This document shows positions 1-8,352 of a stretch of 64,000 nt of DNA, one piece after another. Each line of letters begins with the position of its first letter. Position 1 is the stretch's first letter. The notes under the pieces are model-generated. The model searched no databases, was not told where the DNA came from, and worked only from the letters and a program-made list of their open reading frames with translations. The stretch is from Acetobacteraceae bacterium (lineage in GTDB: Bacteria; Pseudomonadota; Alphaproteobacteria; Acetobacterales; Acetobacteraceae), in assembly GCA_027482245.1 (NCBI GenBank), contig JAIXWG010000031.1, positions 62,001-126,000 on the forward strand, written 5' to 3'. The translations under genes were made by a program, and so were the position numbers.

Positions 1-201
1 AACGGCCCGGACCAGGACGGCGGCGGCGGCGAAGGCAATGGCGACCAGCCCGACCTGAACCGCAACGAGGCCAACCTGGCCCAGCAGATCCACGCTCCCC
101 AATACGGCAACGGCCATGCGGACCGCGGCAACGGCATGGACCAGGACGACCAGGGCGAGCCCCGCGACCGCGATCGCGACCGGGACCAGCGCGAGGGCTG
201 A
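1..201 (+). CDS. C-terminal end of a low-complexity acidic/basic protein (partial)
   Basis: The reading frame is open from base 1 to a TGA at 199-201 and its start lies outside the window. The 66 visible residues are dominated by Asp, Gly, Asn, Gln and Arg, with a Gly run near residue 8 and Asp-Arg dipeptide repeats just before the stop. No folded domain is visible, so it looks like a disordered tail. The codon bias fits the host. I do not recognise the protein and the function is unknown. A GC-rich hairpin follows directly. Confidence 0.6.
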   Translation, partial: NGPDQDGGGGEGNGDQPDLNRNEANLAQQIHAPQYGNGHADRGNGMDQDDQGEPRDRDRDRDQREG

Positions 202-205
202 ACCG

Positions 206-250
206 ACCCTCCCTCCCCCGCGCTTGCGGGGGAGGGTCGGGGTGGGGGTC
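206..250. repeat. GC-rich intergenic hairpin repeat, copy 1
   Basis: An 11-bp perfect stem (211-221 with 226-236, loop GCTT) is followed by a G-rich tail. Near-identical copies lie at 14784-14836 and 46837-46880, each immediately after a plus-strand stop codon. There is no U-tract, so this is a dispersed palindromic repeat that may help end transcription rather than a classical terminator. Confidence 0.7.
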
Positions 251-283
251 CGCTCCCGCTACGGGCCCCGCAGCCGCACCCCC

Positions 284-625
284 CTATTCCGGCAGCACCG
301 ACGTATCCAGCGGCAGCACCGCCCCCATCCACAGCGCATGCGCCGTGTGGTCGGCGCGCTGGCGCCCGGTTTCCGGATGCACCAGCACCGTCAGCCCCGC
401 CCGGTTCAGCGCGATGAAGGGCACGAGGTGCGGGAACAGCGCCGCGGGAAAGGCCACCTGGTACATGGCGGTCGGGTGCGGGCCGACCGGCACGTCATGC
501 CAGCGTCCCAGCACCGCCGCCGGGAAGCGCTCCGCGATGGCATCCCGCAGCGTGGCTGCGTCGCCCCGCGTCGTCGCGGGATCGTAGTAGATATGGGCGT
601 GCCAGCCCGTGATCGCCGTTTCCAT
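284..625 (-). CDS. DOPA 4,5-dioxygenase family protein
   Basis: The product is 113 residues. It opens with an ITGWHAHIYYD segment that carries the His-x-His typical of the DOPA 4,5-dioxygenase family (PF08883) and continues with the family-like GPHP and HPETG motifs. Members are small cytoplasmic non-haem proteins; some cleave catechols such as DOPA, but bacterial substrates are mostly unknown. An in-frame ATG at 694 would give 136 residues but would lie inside the upstream terminator stem, so the internal ATG at 625 is preferred. It is transcribed leftwards on its own. The family call is good; the substrate is not known. Confidence 0.8.
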   Translation of the reverse strand: METAITGWHAHIYYDPATTRGDAATLRDAIAERFPAAVLGRWHDVPVGPHPTAMYQVAFPAALFPHLVPFIALNRAGLTVLVHPETGRQRADHTAHALWMGAVLPLDTSVLPE

Positions 626-654
626 GGACGCTGGCTCCCCGATACCCCGGACGC

Positions 655-692
655 AAAAAGGCGCCGCACCCCGCATCCGGGGTGGCGGCGCC
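655..692 (-). terminator. Rho-independent terminator of the cytochrome oxidase small-subunit gene
   Basis: On the minus strand an 8-bp GC-only stem (660-667 with 685-692) is extended by four C:G pairs and followed directly by five T residues (plus-strand A at 655-659). It sits between the stop of the oxidase subunit gene at 736 and the dioxygenase start at 625, so it separates the two transcripts. Confidence 0.85.
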
Positions 693-735
693 ATTCAAGC
701 GCGGCGGCAGCGGCCTGTCAGGCCGCCAGCACCCA

Positions 736-897
736 TCAGGCGATGAAGATCGCCATCAGGACCAGGATGGCCACGGCCGCACCGACGCCCCAGGTCGTGC
801 CCTTCATGAAGCCGTCATAGAAGGAGGTACGCTCGGCCATGATGTCCTCGGCCTTCACCTCGACCATCTCATAGGCGGCGGGGGCGTGGTCAGCCAT
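736..897 (-). CDS. aa3-type cytochrome c oxidase small subunit IV-like protein
   Basis: This 53-residue gene is easily missed because of its size. The N-terminal half is soluble and acidic. The segment MAERTSFYDGFMKGTTWG, starting near residue 20, leads into one hydrophobic helix (about residues 36-53) rich in Ala, Val, Ile and Leu. The arrangement matches the bacterial aa3-type oxidase subunit IV family (PF07835), a single-span accessory subunit of the aa3 terminal oxidase in the inner membrane. A strong terminator lies downstream. No other oxidase genes are in the window, which is common for this subunit. Confidence 0.8.
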   Translation of the reverse strand: MADHAPAAYEMVEVKAEDIMAERTSFYDGFMKGTTWGVGAAVAILVLMAIFIA

Positions 898-917
898 GGG
901 GGATCCTTCGTTGAGCG

Positions 918-1604
918 TCAGCCTTCGGCCGCCCTTGTAGAAAGCGCGGCCCAGCCGGGCAAGGGGTTCGCCAGGGCGTCCGCCGCGCCGGGGGTGTCGA
1001 TATGCGCGACCTCCCCCTCCACCCGCACCCGCCCCGCCGCCAGCCAGGCCAGCGCGGCCGGGTAGATCCGGTGCTCCTGCGCCAGCACGCGCGCGCCGAG
1101 CGTCGCCTCCGTATCCCCCGCCAGCACCGGCACGGCGGCCTGGGCCAGGATCGGGCCCTCATCCACGCCGTGCCGCACCAGATGGACGGTGCAGCCATGC
1201 AGCCGGACGCCGGCCGCCAGCGCGCGGGCATGCGTATCCAGCCCGCGAAAGCTCGGCAGCAGGGACGGGTGGATGTTGATCAGCCGGTCATGCCAGCGGC
1301 CGACGAAGCCCTCCGTCAGCACCCGCATGAAGCCGGCCAGCGCCACCAGCCCGATCCCGTGCTCGGCCAGCACGGCCTCCATCGCCACCTCGAACCCCGC
1401 CCGGTCGCCCTTGAAGGCGCGGCTTTCGACGACGGCGGTCGGGATACCCGCCGCGCGGGCGCGCTCCAGCCCCCCCGCATCGGCCTTGTTGGACAGCACG
1501 AGGGCGATCCGCGCGGGGTAGGCGGGATCGGCGGCGGCATCCAGCAGCGCCGCCATGTTGCTGCCGCGGCCGGAGATCAGGACCGCGGTCGGAACCCGGG
1601 CCAT
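918..1604 (-). CDS. purN: Phosphoribosylglycinamide formyltransferase
   Basis: The 228-residue product catalyses the third step of de novo purine synthesis, transferring a formyl group from 10-formyl-THF to GAR in the cytoplasm. The N-terminal GRGSN motif near residues 12-16 binds the phosphoribosyl group. The HPSLLPSFRG segment near 112 holds the catalytic His, and VDEGPI near 147 holds the catalytic Asp; all are present. Its ATG overlaps the purM stop (TGATG), the usual purMN arrangement, so the two are translationally coupled. The C-terminal 25 residues after the core are low in conservation. Confidence 0.97.
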   Translation of the reverse strand: MARVPTAVLISGRGSNMAALLDAAADPAYPARIALVLSNKADAGGLERARAAGIPTAVVESRAFKGDRAGFEVAMEAVLAEHGIGLVALAGFMRVLTEGFVGRWHDRLINIHPSLLPSFRGLDTHARALAAGVRLHGCTVHLVRHGVDEGPILAQAAVPVLAGDTEATLGARVLAQEHRIYPAALAWLAAGRVRVEGEVAHIDTPGAADALANPLPGWAALSTRAAEG

Positions 1605-2665
1605 CAGCCCGGCCAGCCGGCGCCCAGGTTGTCGATCCTGACGGAGGCCGCGCCCTCGCCGGCTTCCAGCGCGCCGATGCGGAACACGGTCTCGCCGGCT
1701 TCCGTCAGCATGGCCGTCGCGGCGTCAGCGTCCTCGGCCGCCACCACCAGCACCATGCCGAGCCCGCAATTGAAGACGCGCAGCATCTCCTCCGCCGCCA
1801 CGTTGCCGGCCCGCGCCAGCCAGGCGAAGACGGGGGGCACGGTCCAGGCGCCGGCATCCAGCGCGGCGACGATGCCGGCCGGCAGCACGCGGGGCAGGTT
1901 GCCGGGCAGGCCGCCGCCGGTGATGTGCGCCGCCGCCTTCAGCTTCCCCGCCTTGTGCAGGGCGAGCACCGGCTTCACGTAGATGCGCGTCGGCGCCAGC
2001 AGCGCCTCCGCCACGCTCTGGCCGCTCGCGAAGGGCGCGGGGGAGGCGAGGGTGAGGTTCGTCCCCTCCAGGATCCGCCGCACCAGCGAATAGCCGTTGG
2101 AATGTACGCCGGAACTGGCGAGCCCCAGCAGCACGTCGCCGGGGCCGACATCGCCCTTCGGCAGCAGCGCGTCGCGTTCCGCCGCCCCCACCGTGAAGCC
2201 CGCCAAATCGTAGTCGCCGCCCTTGTAGAGGCCCGGCATCTCCGCCGTCTCGCCGCCCACCAGCGCGCAGCCGGCGATGCGGCAGCCCTCCGCGATGCCG
2301 GCGACGACCGAGGAGGCCTGCGCGACGTCAAGCTTGCCGGTCGCGAAATAGTCCAGGAAGAACAGCGGCTCCGCGCCCTGCACCACCAGGTCGTTCACGC
2401 ACATCGCGACCAGGTCCTGGCCGACGAAGCCGTGGATGCCGCTGTCGATGGCAAGCTTCAGCTTGGTGCCGACGCCATCGGTGGAACTGACCAGCACGGG
2501 GTCCCGGAACCCCGCCGCCTTCAGGTCGAACAGCGCCCCGAAACCGCCGAGCCCGCCCATCGTTCCGGGGCGGTCGGTGCTGCGGGCGAGCGGCTTGATG
2601 GCATCCACCAGCGCATCGCCGGCTTCGATATCGACCCCGGCGTCGCGGTAGGTCAGGCTGGTCAT
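1604..2665 (-). CDS. purM: Phosphoribosylformylglycinamidine cyclo-ligase (AIR synthetase)
   Basis: The 353-residue product uses ATP to close the imidazole ring of AIR in purine synthesis. The sequence begins [12 protein letters not shown] and contains [25 protein letters not shown] and [13 protein letters not shown], all diagnostic of PurM. The frame stays open upstream to 2974, but that extension overlaps a divergent signal-peptide protein and has no family similarity. The ATG at 2665 gives the normal family length. It is first in the operon, with purN overlapping its stop. Confidence 0.97.
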   Translation of the reverse strand: MTSLTYRDAGVDIEAGDALVDAIKPLARSTDRPGTMGGLGGFGALFDLKAAGFRDPVLVSSTDGVGTKLKLAIDSGIHGFVGQDLVAMCVNDLVVQGAEPLFFLDYFATGKLDVAQASSVVAGIAEGCRIAGCALVGGETAEMPGLYKGGDYDLAGFTVGAAERDALLPKGDVGPGDVLLGLASSGVHSNGYSLVRRILEGTNLTLASPAPFASGQSVAEALLAPTRIYVKPVLALHKAGKLKAAAHITGGGLPGNLPRVLPAGIVAALDAGAWTVPPVFAWLARAGNVAAEEMLRVFNCGLGMVLVVAAEDADAATAMLTEAGETVFRIGALEAGEGAASVRIDNLGAGWPG

Positions 2666-2693
2666 GGCGGCCCCCGATCGGGTATTCGGCACA

Positions 2694-2710
2694 CAGGCAC
2701 GACGTGCCTG
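2694..2710. promoter_or_regulatory. Inverted repeat in the purM/DUF2066 divergent promoter region
   Basis: A perfect 7-3-7 palindrome, CAGGCAC-GAC-GTGCCTG, lies in the 64-bp gap between two divergent start codons. Position and symmetry suit a regulator operator, but no binding protein can be named, and the element could instead be a hairpin in one of the leaders. Confidence 0.35.
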
Positions 2711-2729
2711 CAACGGTAGGGATGGCGAT

Positions 2730-3533
2730 ATGCCGGTCAGCGAGCGGCGCAGCCAGTGGGGCGGAAAAAACCATTTTCGCCTGTCCACGGCAATCGGGGC
2801 GATGATGCTGGGGTCCGCCCTGGCCTTCGTCGCGCCTGCGATGGTGCCCAGCCCCGCCCTTGCCCAGGCGACGCCGGAGGAAAACCCCCTGGTCCAGCGC
2901 GGCGTCCCGGCCGAGGCCACGGCCGAGACGGCCGTCATCGCCCGCGACCGCGCGCTGAATGCCGGCCAGCGCACGGCCTATGACCGCATGGCCGCCGCGC
3001 TCGGCCTGCCCCGCGGCATCCCCGACGCGCAGATCGAGGGGCTGGTCCAGTCCCTCGTCATCGAATCCGAACGCATCACCCAGCGCGGCTACGCGGCGCG
3101 GCTGACGGTAAACTTCAACCCCTCCCGCGTCGCGGCGATGGGCGGGCGCAACCCGGGGGCCATCGGCGCACCCGGCACGCTGTTCAGCACCCCCGGCGCC
3201 CAGGGCGGCCCTGCCACCGGCCCGGCCACCGGCGCCCCCGCCCAGGCCCCCGGCGTCGGCGGCCCGGCGGTCGCGACGGTGGAGGCGCTGGCCCATTACC
3301 GGTCTTTCCCCGAATATGTGGAGATCACGCGCCGCCTCGGCGCGGCCTCCCCCATCGCGCGGTTCGAGGTGGTGAGCCTGACCGGGGAGAGTGCCCGGCT
3401 TCGCCTCGGCCTCCGCACCCAGCCGCCGGAGGCCGCGGCCGAACTGGCGCAGAGCGGCATCGCGCTCGCCCCCGGCCCGATCGATGCGCGACCTGGCGAG
3501 GGATGGCGCCTCAGCCTTGCCGGAGGCCGTTGA
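2730..3533 (+). CDS. Exported DUF2066-like protein
   Basis: This 267-residue protein has a basic N-terminus, a hydrophobic stretch around residues 20-40 and a signal-peptidase-like site after ALAQA, so it is probably periplasmic. The segment [20 protein letters not shown] resembles the opening of DUF2066 proteins. A Gly/Pro/Ala-rich linker near residues 150-180 separates two parts. An earlier in-frame ATG at 2664 overlaps the purM start and lacks a signal-peptide character, so 2730 is chosen. The gene overlaps the next by 50 bp, suggesting an operon with the phosphatidyltransferase and AI-2E transporter. Confidence 0.65.
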   Translation: MPVSERRSQWGGKNHFRLSTAIGAMMLGSALAFVAPAMVPSPALAQATPEENPLVQRGVPAEATAETAVIARDRALNAGQRTAYDRMAAALGLPRGIPDAQIEGLVQSLVIESERITQRGYAARLTVNFNPSRVAAMGGRNPGAIGAPGTLFSTPGAQGGPATGPATGAPAQAPGVGGPAVATVEALAHYRSFPEYVEITRRLGAASPIARFEVVSLTGESARLRLGLRTQPPEAAAELAQSGIALAPGPIDARPGEGWRLSLAGGR

Positions 3534-4134
3534 CCGCCCGCCGGCCAGGCCCGGCACGCCGGAGGGTCCAGCAGGCGCGGAGACCACGGCCGGGCAGGCC
3601 GCCTATTTCACCCTGCCCAACGCCATCACCTTCGCCCGGCTTTGCGCCGTGCCGGGGATGGTCTGGCTGGTCCTGAACCACCGGCTGGACTGGGCCTTCT
3701 GGGTCTTCGTCGCGGCCGGCGTGTCGGACGCCATCGATGGCTGGCTGGCGCGCGTGCGGCGCAGCCGGTCCACGCTGGGCGCCATCCTCGACCCCGTGGC
3801 GGACAAGGCGCTGCTGGTCTCCATCTACGTGACGCTGGCCGGCATCGGCGTGCTGCCGGACTGGCTGGCCATCCTGGTCGTGTTCCGGGACCTGCTGATC
3901 GTGGGCGGCGTGCTCGTGCTCTACGTCATGGGCCAGCCGCCGCGGATCCAGCCGCTCTTCGTCTCCAAGCTCAACACCGCGCTGCAGATCACGCTGGCCG
4001 CCGGCGCGCTGCTGCTGGCCGGCTACGGCATGGGCGATTCGGTGATGATCGACGTCGCCATCTGGATGGTCGCCGCCAGCACCTTCGCCTCCGGCGCCGC
4101 CTACGTCACCCAGGCCGCGCGCGGGCGGGCATGA
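3484..4134 (+). CDS. CDP-alcohol phosphatidyltransferase family protein
   Basis: The 216-residue integral membrane protein carries the family signature D-x2-DG-x2-AR-x8-G-x3-D-x3-D in the segment from SDAIDGWLAR to LDPVADK. That motif binds CDP-diacylglycerol and divalent metal. Several hydrophobic helices follow. Members exchange the CMP of a CDP-alcohol for another alcohol in phospholipid synthesis (PgsA and cardiolipin synthase types). The acceptor cannot be read from sequence. The chosen start lies inside the upstream gene; the stop overlaps the AI-2E start (ATGA), so the three genes form one unit. Confidence 0.85.
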   Translation: MRDLARDGASALPEAVDRPPARPGTPEGPAGAETTAGQAAYFTLPNAITFARLCAVPGMVWLVLNHRLDWAFWVFVAAGVSDAIDGWLARVRRSRSTLGAILDPVADKALLVSIYVTLAGIGVLPDWLAILVVFRDLLIVGGVLVLYVMGQPPRIQPLFVSKLNTALQITLAAGALLLAGYGMGDSVMIDVAIWMVAASTFASGAAYVTQAARGRA

Positions 4135-5306
4135 GCGGCACGAAGCCCCCCGCGCCGCCCCCGGCGCCGCCCCCCGCGCCGAAGCCGGAGGCGCGGCCGC
4201 CGAGCTGGCCGGCCTCCCCGGGTGCGCGCACGGCGACGCGGACGGAACGCTGGGCGCTGGTCATCGGCACGGCGGTGGTGCTGCTGTTCGGCCTCTGGCT
4301 CTTCTCCGCCATCCTGACGCCCTTCGTGCTGGCCGCCTGCATCGCCTATTTCCTGGACCCGCCGACGCGGCAGCTGACGCGCCTCGGCATCCCGCGCGGC
4401 CTTGCCGCCTTCCTGCTGGTGATGGGGCTGACGGCCTTCGCGCTGCTGACGGTGCTGCTGCTGTACCCCCTGCTGGTCGCGCAGATCGGCGTGCTGGTCA
4501 CGCGCCTGCCGGCCTATGTCGCCGGCATCGGCACGCTGGTGCGCCAGGCGCTGGAGAGGCTGCAGGAAGCGCTGGGGCCGGAGGTGGTGGACACCCAGCT
4601 GCGCGACCTCGTCGTCGGCCAGGCCGGGCAGATCATCACCTTCCTCGGCACCGCGGTCGCGCGGCTGATCGGCGGCGGCGTCGCGTTGTTCAACGTCTTC
4701 ACCCTGCTGGTGGTGACGCCGGTGGTCGGCTTCTACCTGCTGCGCGACTGGCAGGCGATGATGGCGCGGCTCGAATCCTGGCTGCCCCGCCGCAACGCCG
4801 CCGTGCTGCGCCAGCTGTCGCGGGACACGGACCGCGTGCTCTCCGCCTGGCTGCGCGGCCAGCTGCTCTGCTGCGGGCTGCTCGCGGTCTACTACGCGAC
4901 GGGGCTGAGCGCGGTGGGGCTGGAGCTCGGCCTGACCGTCGGGCTGATGGCCGGCATCCTGTCCTTCATCCCCTATATCGGCAGCCTGACGGGCTTCGTC
5001 ACCGCGATCCTGCTGGCCATGGCGCAGTTCGGCACCTGGAACGGCGTCGGCCTGGTCGCGGCGGTCTTCGTCGCCGGCCAGATCGTGGAGGGCTACATCA
5101 TCTACCCCCGCCTGCTGGGGGATCGGGTGGAGCTGCACGCGGTCTGGGTGATCTTCGCCCTCTTCGCCGGCGGCGTCGCCTTCGGCTTCCTCGGCGTGCT
5201 GCTGGCGGTGCCCATGGCCGCGGCCATCGGCGTCGTCACGCGGTACTGGCTGCGGCGGTACCTGGAAAGCTCGCTCTACCTGGACCCGCCGCGGACGGGC
5301 AGCTGA
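4131..5306 (+). CDS. AI-2E family (PerM-like) membrane transporter
   Basis: The 391-residue protein has a Pro/Ala-rich cytoplasmic N-terminus (about 1-40) followed by around eight hydrophobic segments. The core motifs of the AI-2E exporter family (PF01594) are recognisable: a PPTRQL loop after the first helices, the long amphipathic middle region, and LSFIPYIGSLTG followed by GQIVEGYIIYPRLLGDRV. Known members export quorum signals or act as Na+/H+ or permease-like proteins; the substrate here is unknown. It overlaps the preceding gene by four bases. Confidence 0.88.
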   Translation: MSGTKPPAPPPAPPPAPKPEARPPSWPASPGARTATRTERWALVIGTAVVLLFGLWLFSAILTPFVLAACIAYFLDPPTRQLTRLGIPRGLAAFLLVMGLTAFALLTVLLLYPLLVAQIGVLVTRLPAYVAGIGTLVRQALERLQEALGPEVVDTQLRDLVVGQAGQIITFLGTAVARLIGGGVALFNVFTLLVVTPVVGFYLLRDWQAMMARLESWLPRRNAAVLRQLSRDTDRVLSAWLRGQLLCCGLLAVYYATGLSAVGLELGLTVGLMAGILSFIPYIGSLTGFVTAILLAMAQFGTWNGVGLVAAVFVAGQIVEGYIIYPRLLGDRVELHAVWVIFALFAGGVAFGFLGVLLAVPMAAAIGVVTRYWLRRYLESSLYLDPPRTGS

Positions 5307-5328
5307 TCGGCAAGGCCGGAGGCATGGC

Positions 5329-6099
5329 GTGCGGCTCGACTTCGACCTCGCCCTGGCAGAGGGCTACCGTAGTGGGGCCCAGCGCGCACGACGTCTGACG
5401 GAGGGCTGGTTCGCTGCGGCCATGTACTGCGTCGCCTGCGGCGCGGAGACACTCGGCCAGCACGCCAACAACGCCCGCGCCAACGACTTCTTCTGCCGCG
5501 TCTGCGGCGCCAGCTTCGAGTTGAAAAGTGGGCGGAAGCCGTTTGGTGCCACCGTTCCGGATGGCGCCTATGGCACGATGATCGAGCGTCTTGAGCGCCA
5601 GGGCGGCGGGCCGCACCTCGCGCTCCTGCATTACTGCGGCGACCGCCTTGCCGTGCGCGACCTGCTCATCGTGCCGGGCTCCTTCCTGACCCGGGACGTC
5701 ATCCTGCGACGGCCGCCGCTCGGCCCACACGCGCGCCGTGCCGGCTGGTAGGGCTGCAACATCCGGATCTCGGATGTCCCGGCGGCAGGCCGCATCCCCG
5801 TGGTGCGGGGCGGGATCGTGAGGCCCAAGGGAGAGGTCGTCAGCGCAATCCAGAGTGCGACCGCCATCGGTGGCAACCTCGCCAGCCGCACTTGGCTCAT
5901 CGACACGCTACGGTGCCTCGATCGGCTGGCGCCGGACTTTACCCTTGCCGATGTCTACGGCTTCGAAGCCGAGCTGCGCGTGCGCCATCCTGCGAACCAG
6001 CACATCCGGCCGAAGCTGCGCCAGCAGTTGCAGCGTCTTCGCGACACCGGGCTGGTGCTGTTTCTCGGCGCTGGACGCTACCGTCGCGTGACGGTCTGA
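5329..6099 (+). pseudogene. DpnI-like methyl-directed restriction endonuclease interrupted by an in-frame TAG
   Basis: Read through a single TAG at 5749-5751, this frame encodes about 256 residues, close to DpnI's length. It follows the DpnI layout from end to end: an N-terminal PD-(D/E)xK domain (NFDL-like start, LTEGW, paired cysteines 34/37 and 56/59, Asp53 and the ELK triad at Glu64-Lys66), then ARRAGW. The amber codon falls right after that tryptophan, and GCNI plus a C-terminal winged helix (QQLQRLRDTGLV) continue in the same frame. DpnI cuts G-m6A-TC DNA, and both domains contribute to binding. The start is GTG at 5329 with GGAGG seven bases upstream. The gene is either a recent pseudogene, a suppressed amber, or a base-call error. 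There is no DpnD or methylase partner nearby. Confidence 0.85.
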
Positions 6100-6123
6100 C
6101 CGCTGCCGCTTTGCAGTTGCGGC

Positions 6124-7344
6124 CTACCCCTCATTCGCCTGGATCATTTCCCTGACGCGCGGATAGATCGCCTGCGCGAAGCGCCGCCCGCTGAACACCC
6201 CGTAGTGCCCCACCCCCGTCTGCAGATGATACCGCCGCATCGTCACCGGCACGCTGCGGCACAGATCGAGTGCCGCCATCGTCTGGCCGATGCCGCAGAT
6301 GTCGTCCTTCTCCCCCTCCACGGCCATGATCGCCGTGCGCCTTATCGCCTCCGGCCGCACGCGCCGGCCGCGCCACACCATCTCGCCCCGCGCCAGCGCA
6401 TGGTCCTGGAACACGGTCTTCACCGTCTCCAGGAAGAACTCCGCCGGCAAATCCATCACCGCCAGGTACTCGTCATAGAATCGCCGGTGCTGCGCCGCCC
6501 GCGCCACGTCGCCGTCGAACAGCGCCCAGAACTGGTCCTGGTGCGCCTTCAGGTGCCGGTCGAGGTTCATCTGCATGAAGGCCGAGAGCTGCAGCGCCCC
6601 CGGATAGACCCGCCGCCCGGACCCCCTGTGCCGCCACGGCACCGCCGCGATCAGGTTGCGCTCGAACCACTCGATCCCGTGGCCGGCGGCCAGCGCGTTC
6701 ACCTTGGTCGGGTTCTGCCGGGCGTCGATCGGCCCGGCCATCAGCGTGACACTGCGCGGCGACGCCCGATTCCGGTCCTCCGCCATCAGCGCCACGGCCG
6801 ACAACACCGCCACCACCGGCTGGCACACTGCCAGCACATGCCCACCAGGCCCGATCGCCTCCTGGAACCGCATCACATGCTCGATGAACTCATCGAGCCC
6901 GAAGCGCCCGGCATTGAGCGGCACGTCCCGCGCATTGTGCCAGTCCGTGATATAGACATCGTGGTCCTGCAGCAGCACCTGCACCGTGCCGCGGAGCAGC
7001 GTCGCGAAATGGCCGCTCATCGGCGCCACCACCAGCACGCGGGGCAGGGGGGTCTGCACGTCGGTCCTGAACCGGATCAGGGAGGCGAAGGGCGTCGCCG
7101 CCACCACCTCCTCCACCACCTCGACCAGCCGGTTGCCGACGCGCACCGGCCCGATCCCGAAGTCAGGCCGCGTCTGCGTCACCGCGAACTGGGCGAAGAC
7201 CTCCGCCGCCGCGCGCATGGCGCGCACCCCGTCGAACATCGGGTGGGACAGGCCCCAGGGGCCGAGCCACCCCGCCATCCCCTTCGCATGCGCCCGCCAC
7301 GGCGCCAGCGCATCCTGCCTTGCCTGCAACGCGCGGTAGATCAT
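6124..7344 (-). CDS. phaZ: Intracellular polyhydroxyalkanoate depolymerase
   Basis: The 406-residue alpha/beta-hydrolase mobilises stored poly-3-hydroxybutyrate granules. Residues 100-180 hold the hydrolase core, with VAPMSGHFATL and the nucleophile elbow VCQPV, where Cys174 replaces the usual Ser as in the intracellular PhaZ family. The C-terminal half carries PHB_depo_C features (LMAGPIDARQNPT, MQMNLDRH, GVGHYGVFSGRR with the catalytic His). The length is normal for the family. It stands alone and convergent to the DpnI-like gene; no phaC or phaR is in view. Confidence 0.93.
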   Translation of the reverse strand: MIYRALQARQDALAPWRAHAKGMAGWLGPWGLSHPMFDGVRAMRAAAEVFAQFAVTQTRPDFGIGPVRVGNRLVEVVEEVVAATPFASLIRFRTDVQTPLPRVLVVAPMSGHFATLLRGTVQVLLQDHDVYITDWHNARDVPLNAGRFGLDEFIEHVMRFQEAIGPGGHVLAVCQPVVAVLSAVALMAEDRNRASPRSVTLMAGPIDARQNPTKVNALAAGHGIEWFERNLIAAVPWRHRGSGRRVYPGALQLSAFMQMNLDRHLKAHQDQFWALFDGDVARAAQHRRFYDEYLAVMDLPAEFFLETVKTVFQDHALARGEMVWRGRRVRPEAIRRTAIMAVEGEKDDICGIGQTMAALDLCRSVPVTMRRYHLQTGVGHYGVFSGRRFAQAIYPRVREMIQANEG

Positions 7345-7442
7345 GCGCCGGCCTCGTCCCTGGACCGCCCCATCGTGCCACTCGCGGGCCGTTTCGCAAC
7401 CGCGAAGCCGCTGGTAGCCTCTCCGCCCCAGCAGGAAGGACC

Positions 7443-8156
7443 ATGGCCATGTCCGGTGCGAAGCCGCGCAAGACCGCCATCGCGAAGGGCCCGGCGCCGG
7501 CCATCCTGCGCATCTCCAGCCGCAACTACTCCTCCTGGTCGCTGCGCGGCTTCCTCATCGCCCGCCTCTCCGGCCTGCCCTTCCGGGTCATCACCGTCTC
7601 CCCGGACGATCCCTCCACCCGGGCGGAGCTGCTGAACAACGCCTCCTCCATCCTGCTGCCCTGCCTGGAGCATGAGGGGGCGGAGCTCTGGGACACCATC
7701 GCTATCGCCGAGTACCTGAACGAGCGCTTCCCGGAGGCGCGGATGATGCCGGAGGACCGGATCGCCCGCGCCCGCTGCCGCGCGATATCCGGGGAGATGC
7801 ATGCGGGCTTCCACGCGCTCCGCTCCTCCCTGCCCATGAACCTCCGCGCCCATGTGCCGAACTTCACCGTCTGGTCCGCGGCGCGCGGCGACCTGGAGCG
7901 CATCTTCAGCCTCTGGCGCGACTGCCTGGCCGAATGGGGCGGCCCCTGGCTGTTCGGCGCCCGGCCGACCATCGCGGACGCCATGTACGCGCCCGTCGTC
8001 ATGCGGGCCCGCACCTACAGCGTTGCCCTCGACGAGACCTGCGAGGCCTATGCCCGCACCATCGAGGCCTGGCCCGACCTGCGCGAATGGATCGCCGCCG
8101 CGGCCGAGGAGCCCGAGCCCCGCATCACGGAGCTGGAGCTGGACGCGGAGTTCTGA
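7443..8156 (+). CDS. Glutathione S-transferase family protein
   Basis: The 237-residue protein has a thioredoxin-like N-terminal domain beginning ILRISSRNYSSWSLRG, where the serine/tyrosine cluster is the glutathione site. It continues with an IAIAEYLNERFP segment equivalent to the ESxAI G-site loop and an all-helical C-terminal domain. The RNYSSWSLR motif resembles the uncharacterised GSTs often annotated YfcF-like. The ATG at 7443 follows an AGGAAGGA ribosome-binding site; upstream in-frame ATGs have none. The substrate is unknown, and it is probably cytoplasmic detoxification. Confidence 0.88.
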   Translation: MAMSGAKPRKTAIAKGPAPAILRISSRNYSSWSLRGFLIARLSGLPFRVITVSPDDPSTRAELLNNASSILLPCLEHEGAELWDTIAIAEYLNERFPEARMMPEDRIARARCRAISGEMHAGFHALRSSLPMNLRAHVPNFTVWSAARGDLERIFSLWRDCLAEWGGPWLFGARPTIADAMYAPVVMRARTYSVALDETCEAYARTIEAWPDLREWIAAAAEEPEPRITELELDAEF

Positions 8157-8352
8157 GCCACCCGGGCCGGCAAGGCGCGGCAGGGACCGGCAGCCGGTAT
8201 TTCCTCACCATGAAATCCCGTTAGCCGTCTCGAAATGCATGGACTTTTGTGCGATTGATCCGCTACGCCGAAAAAAGCGGCAGCGTCAGCGCCCTGTAAG
8301 CCATTCCTGGCAGGACAGGCCGGCACGACGGGGCCAGGGACACGACCAGGAC

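Noticed and set aside
5749..5751. TAG decoded as pyrrolysine or selenocysteine
   Set aside because: Selenocysteine uses TGA, pyrrolysine is not expected in this group, and the site aligns with an ordinary hydrophobic residue.
5749..6099. The C-terminal DpnI half as an independent winged-helix gene starting at GTG 5800
   Set aside because: There is no convincing ribosome-binding site, the frame is continuous with the upstream half, and the sequence matches DpnI across the join.
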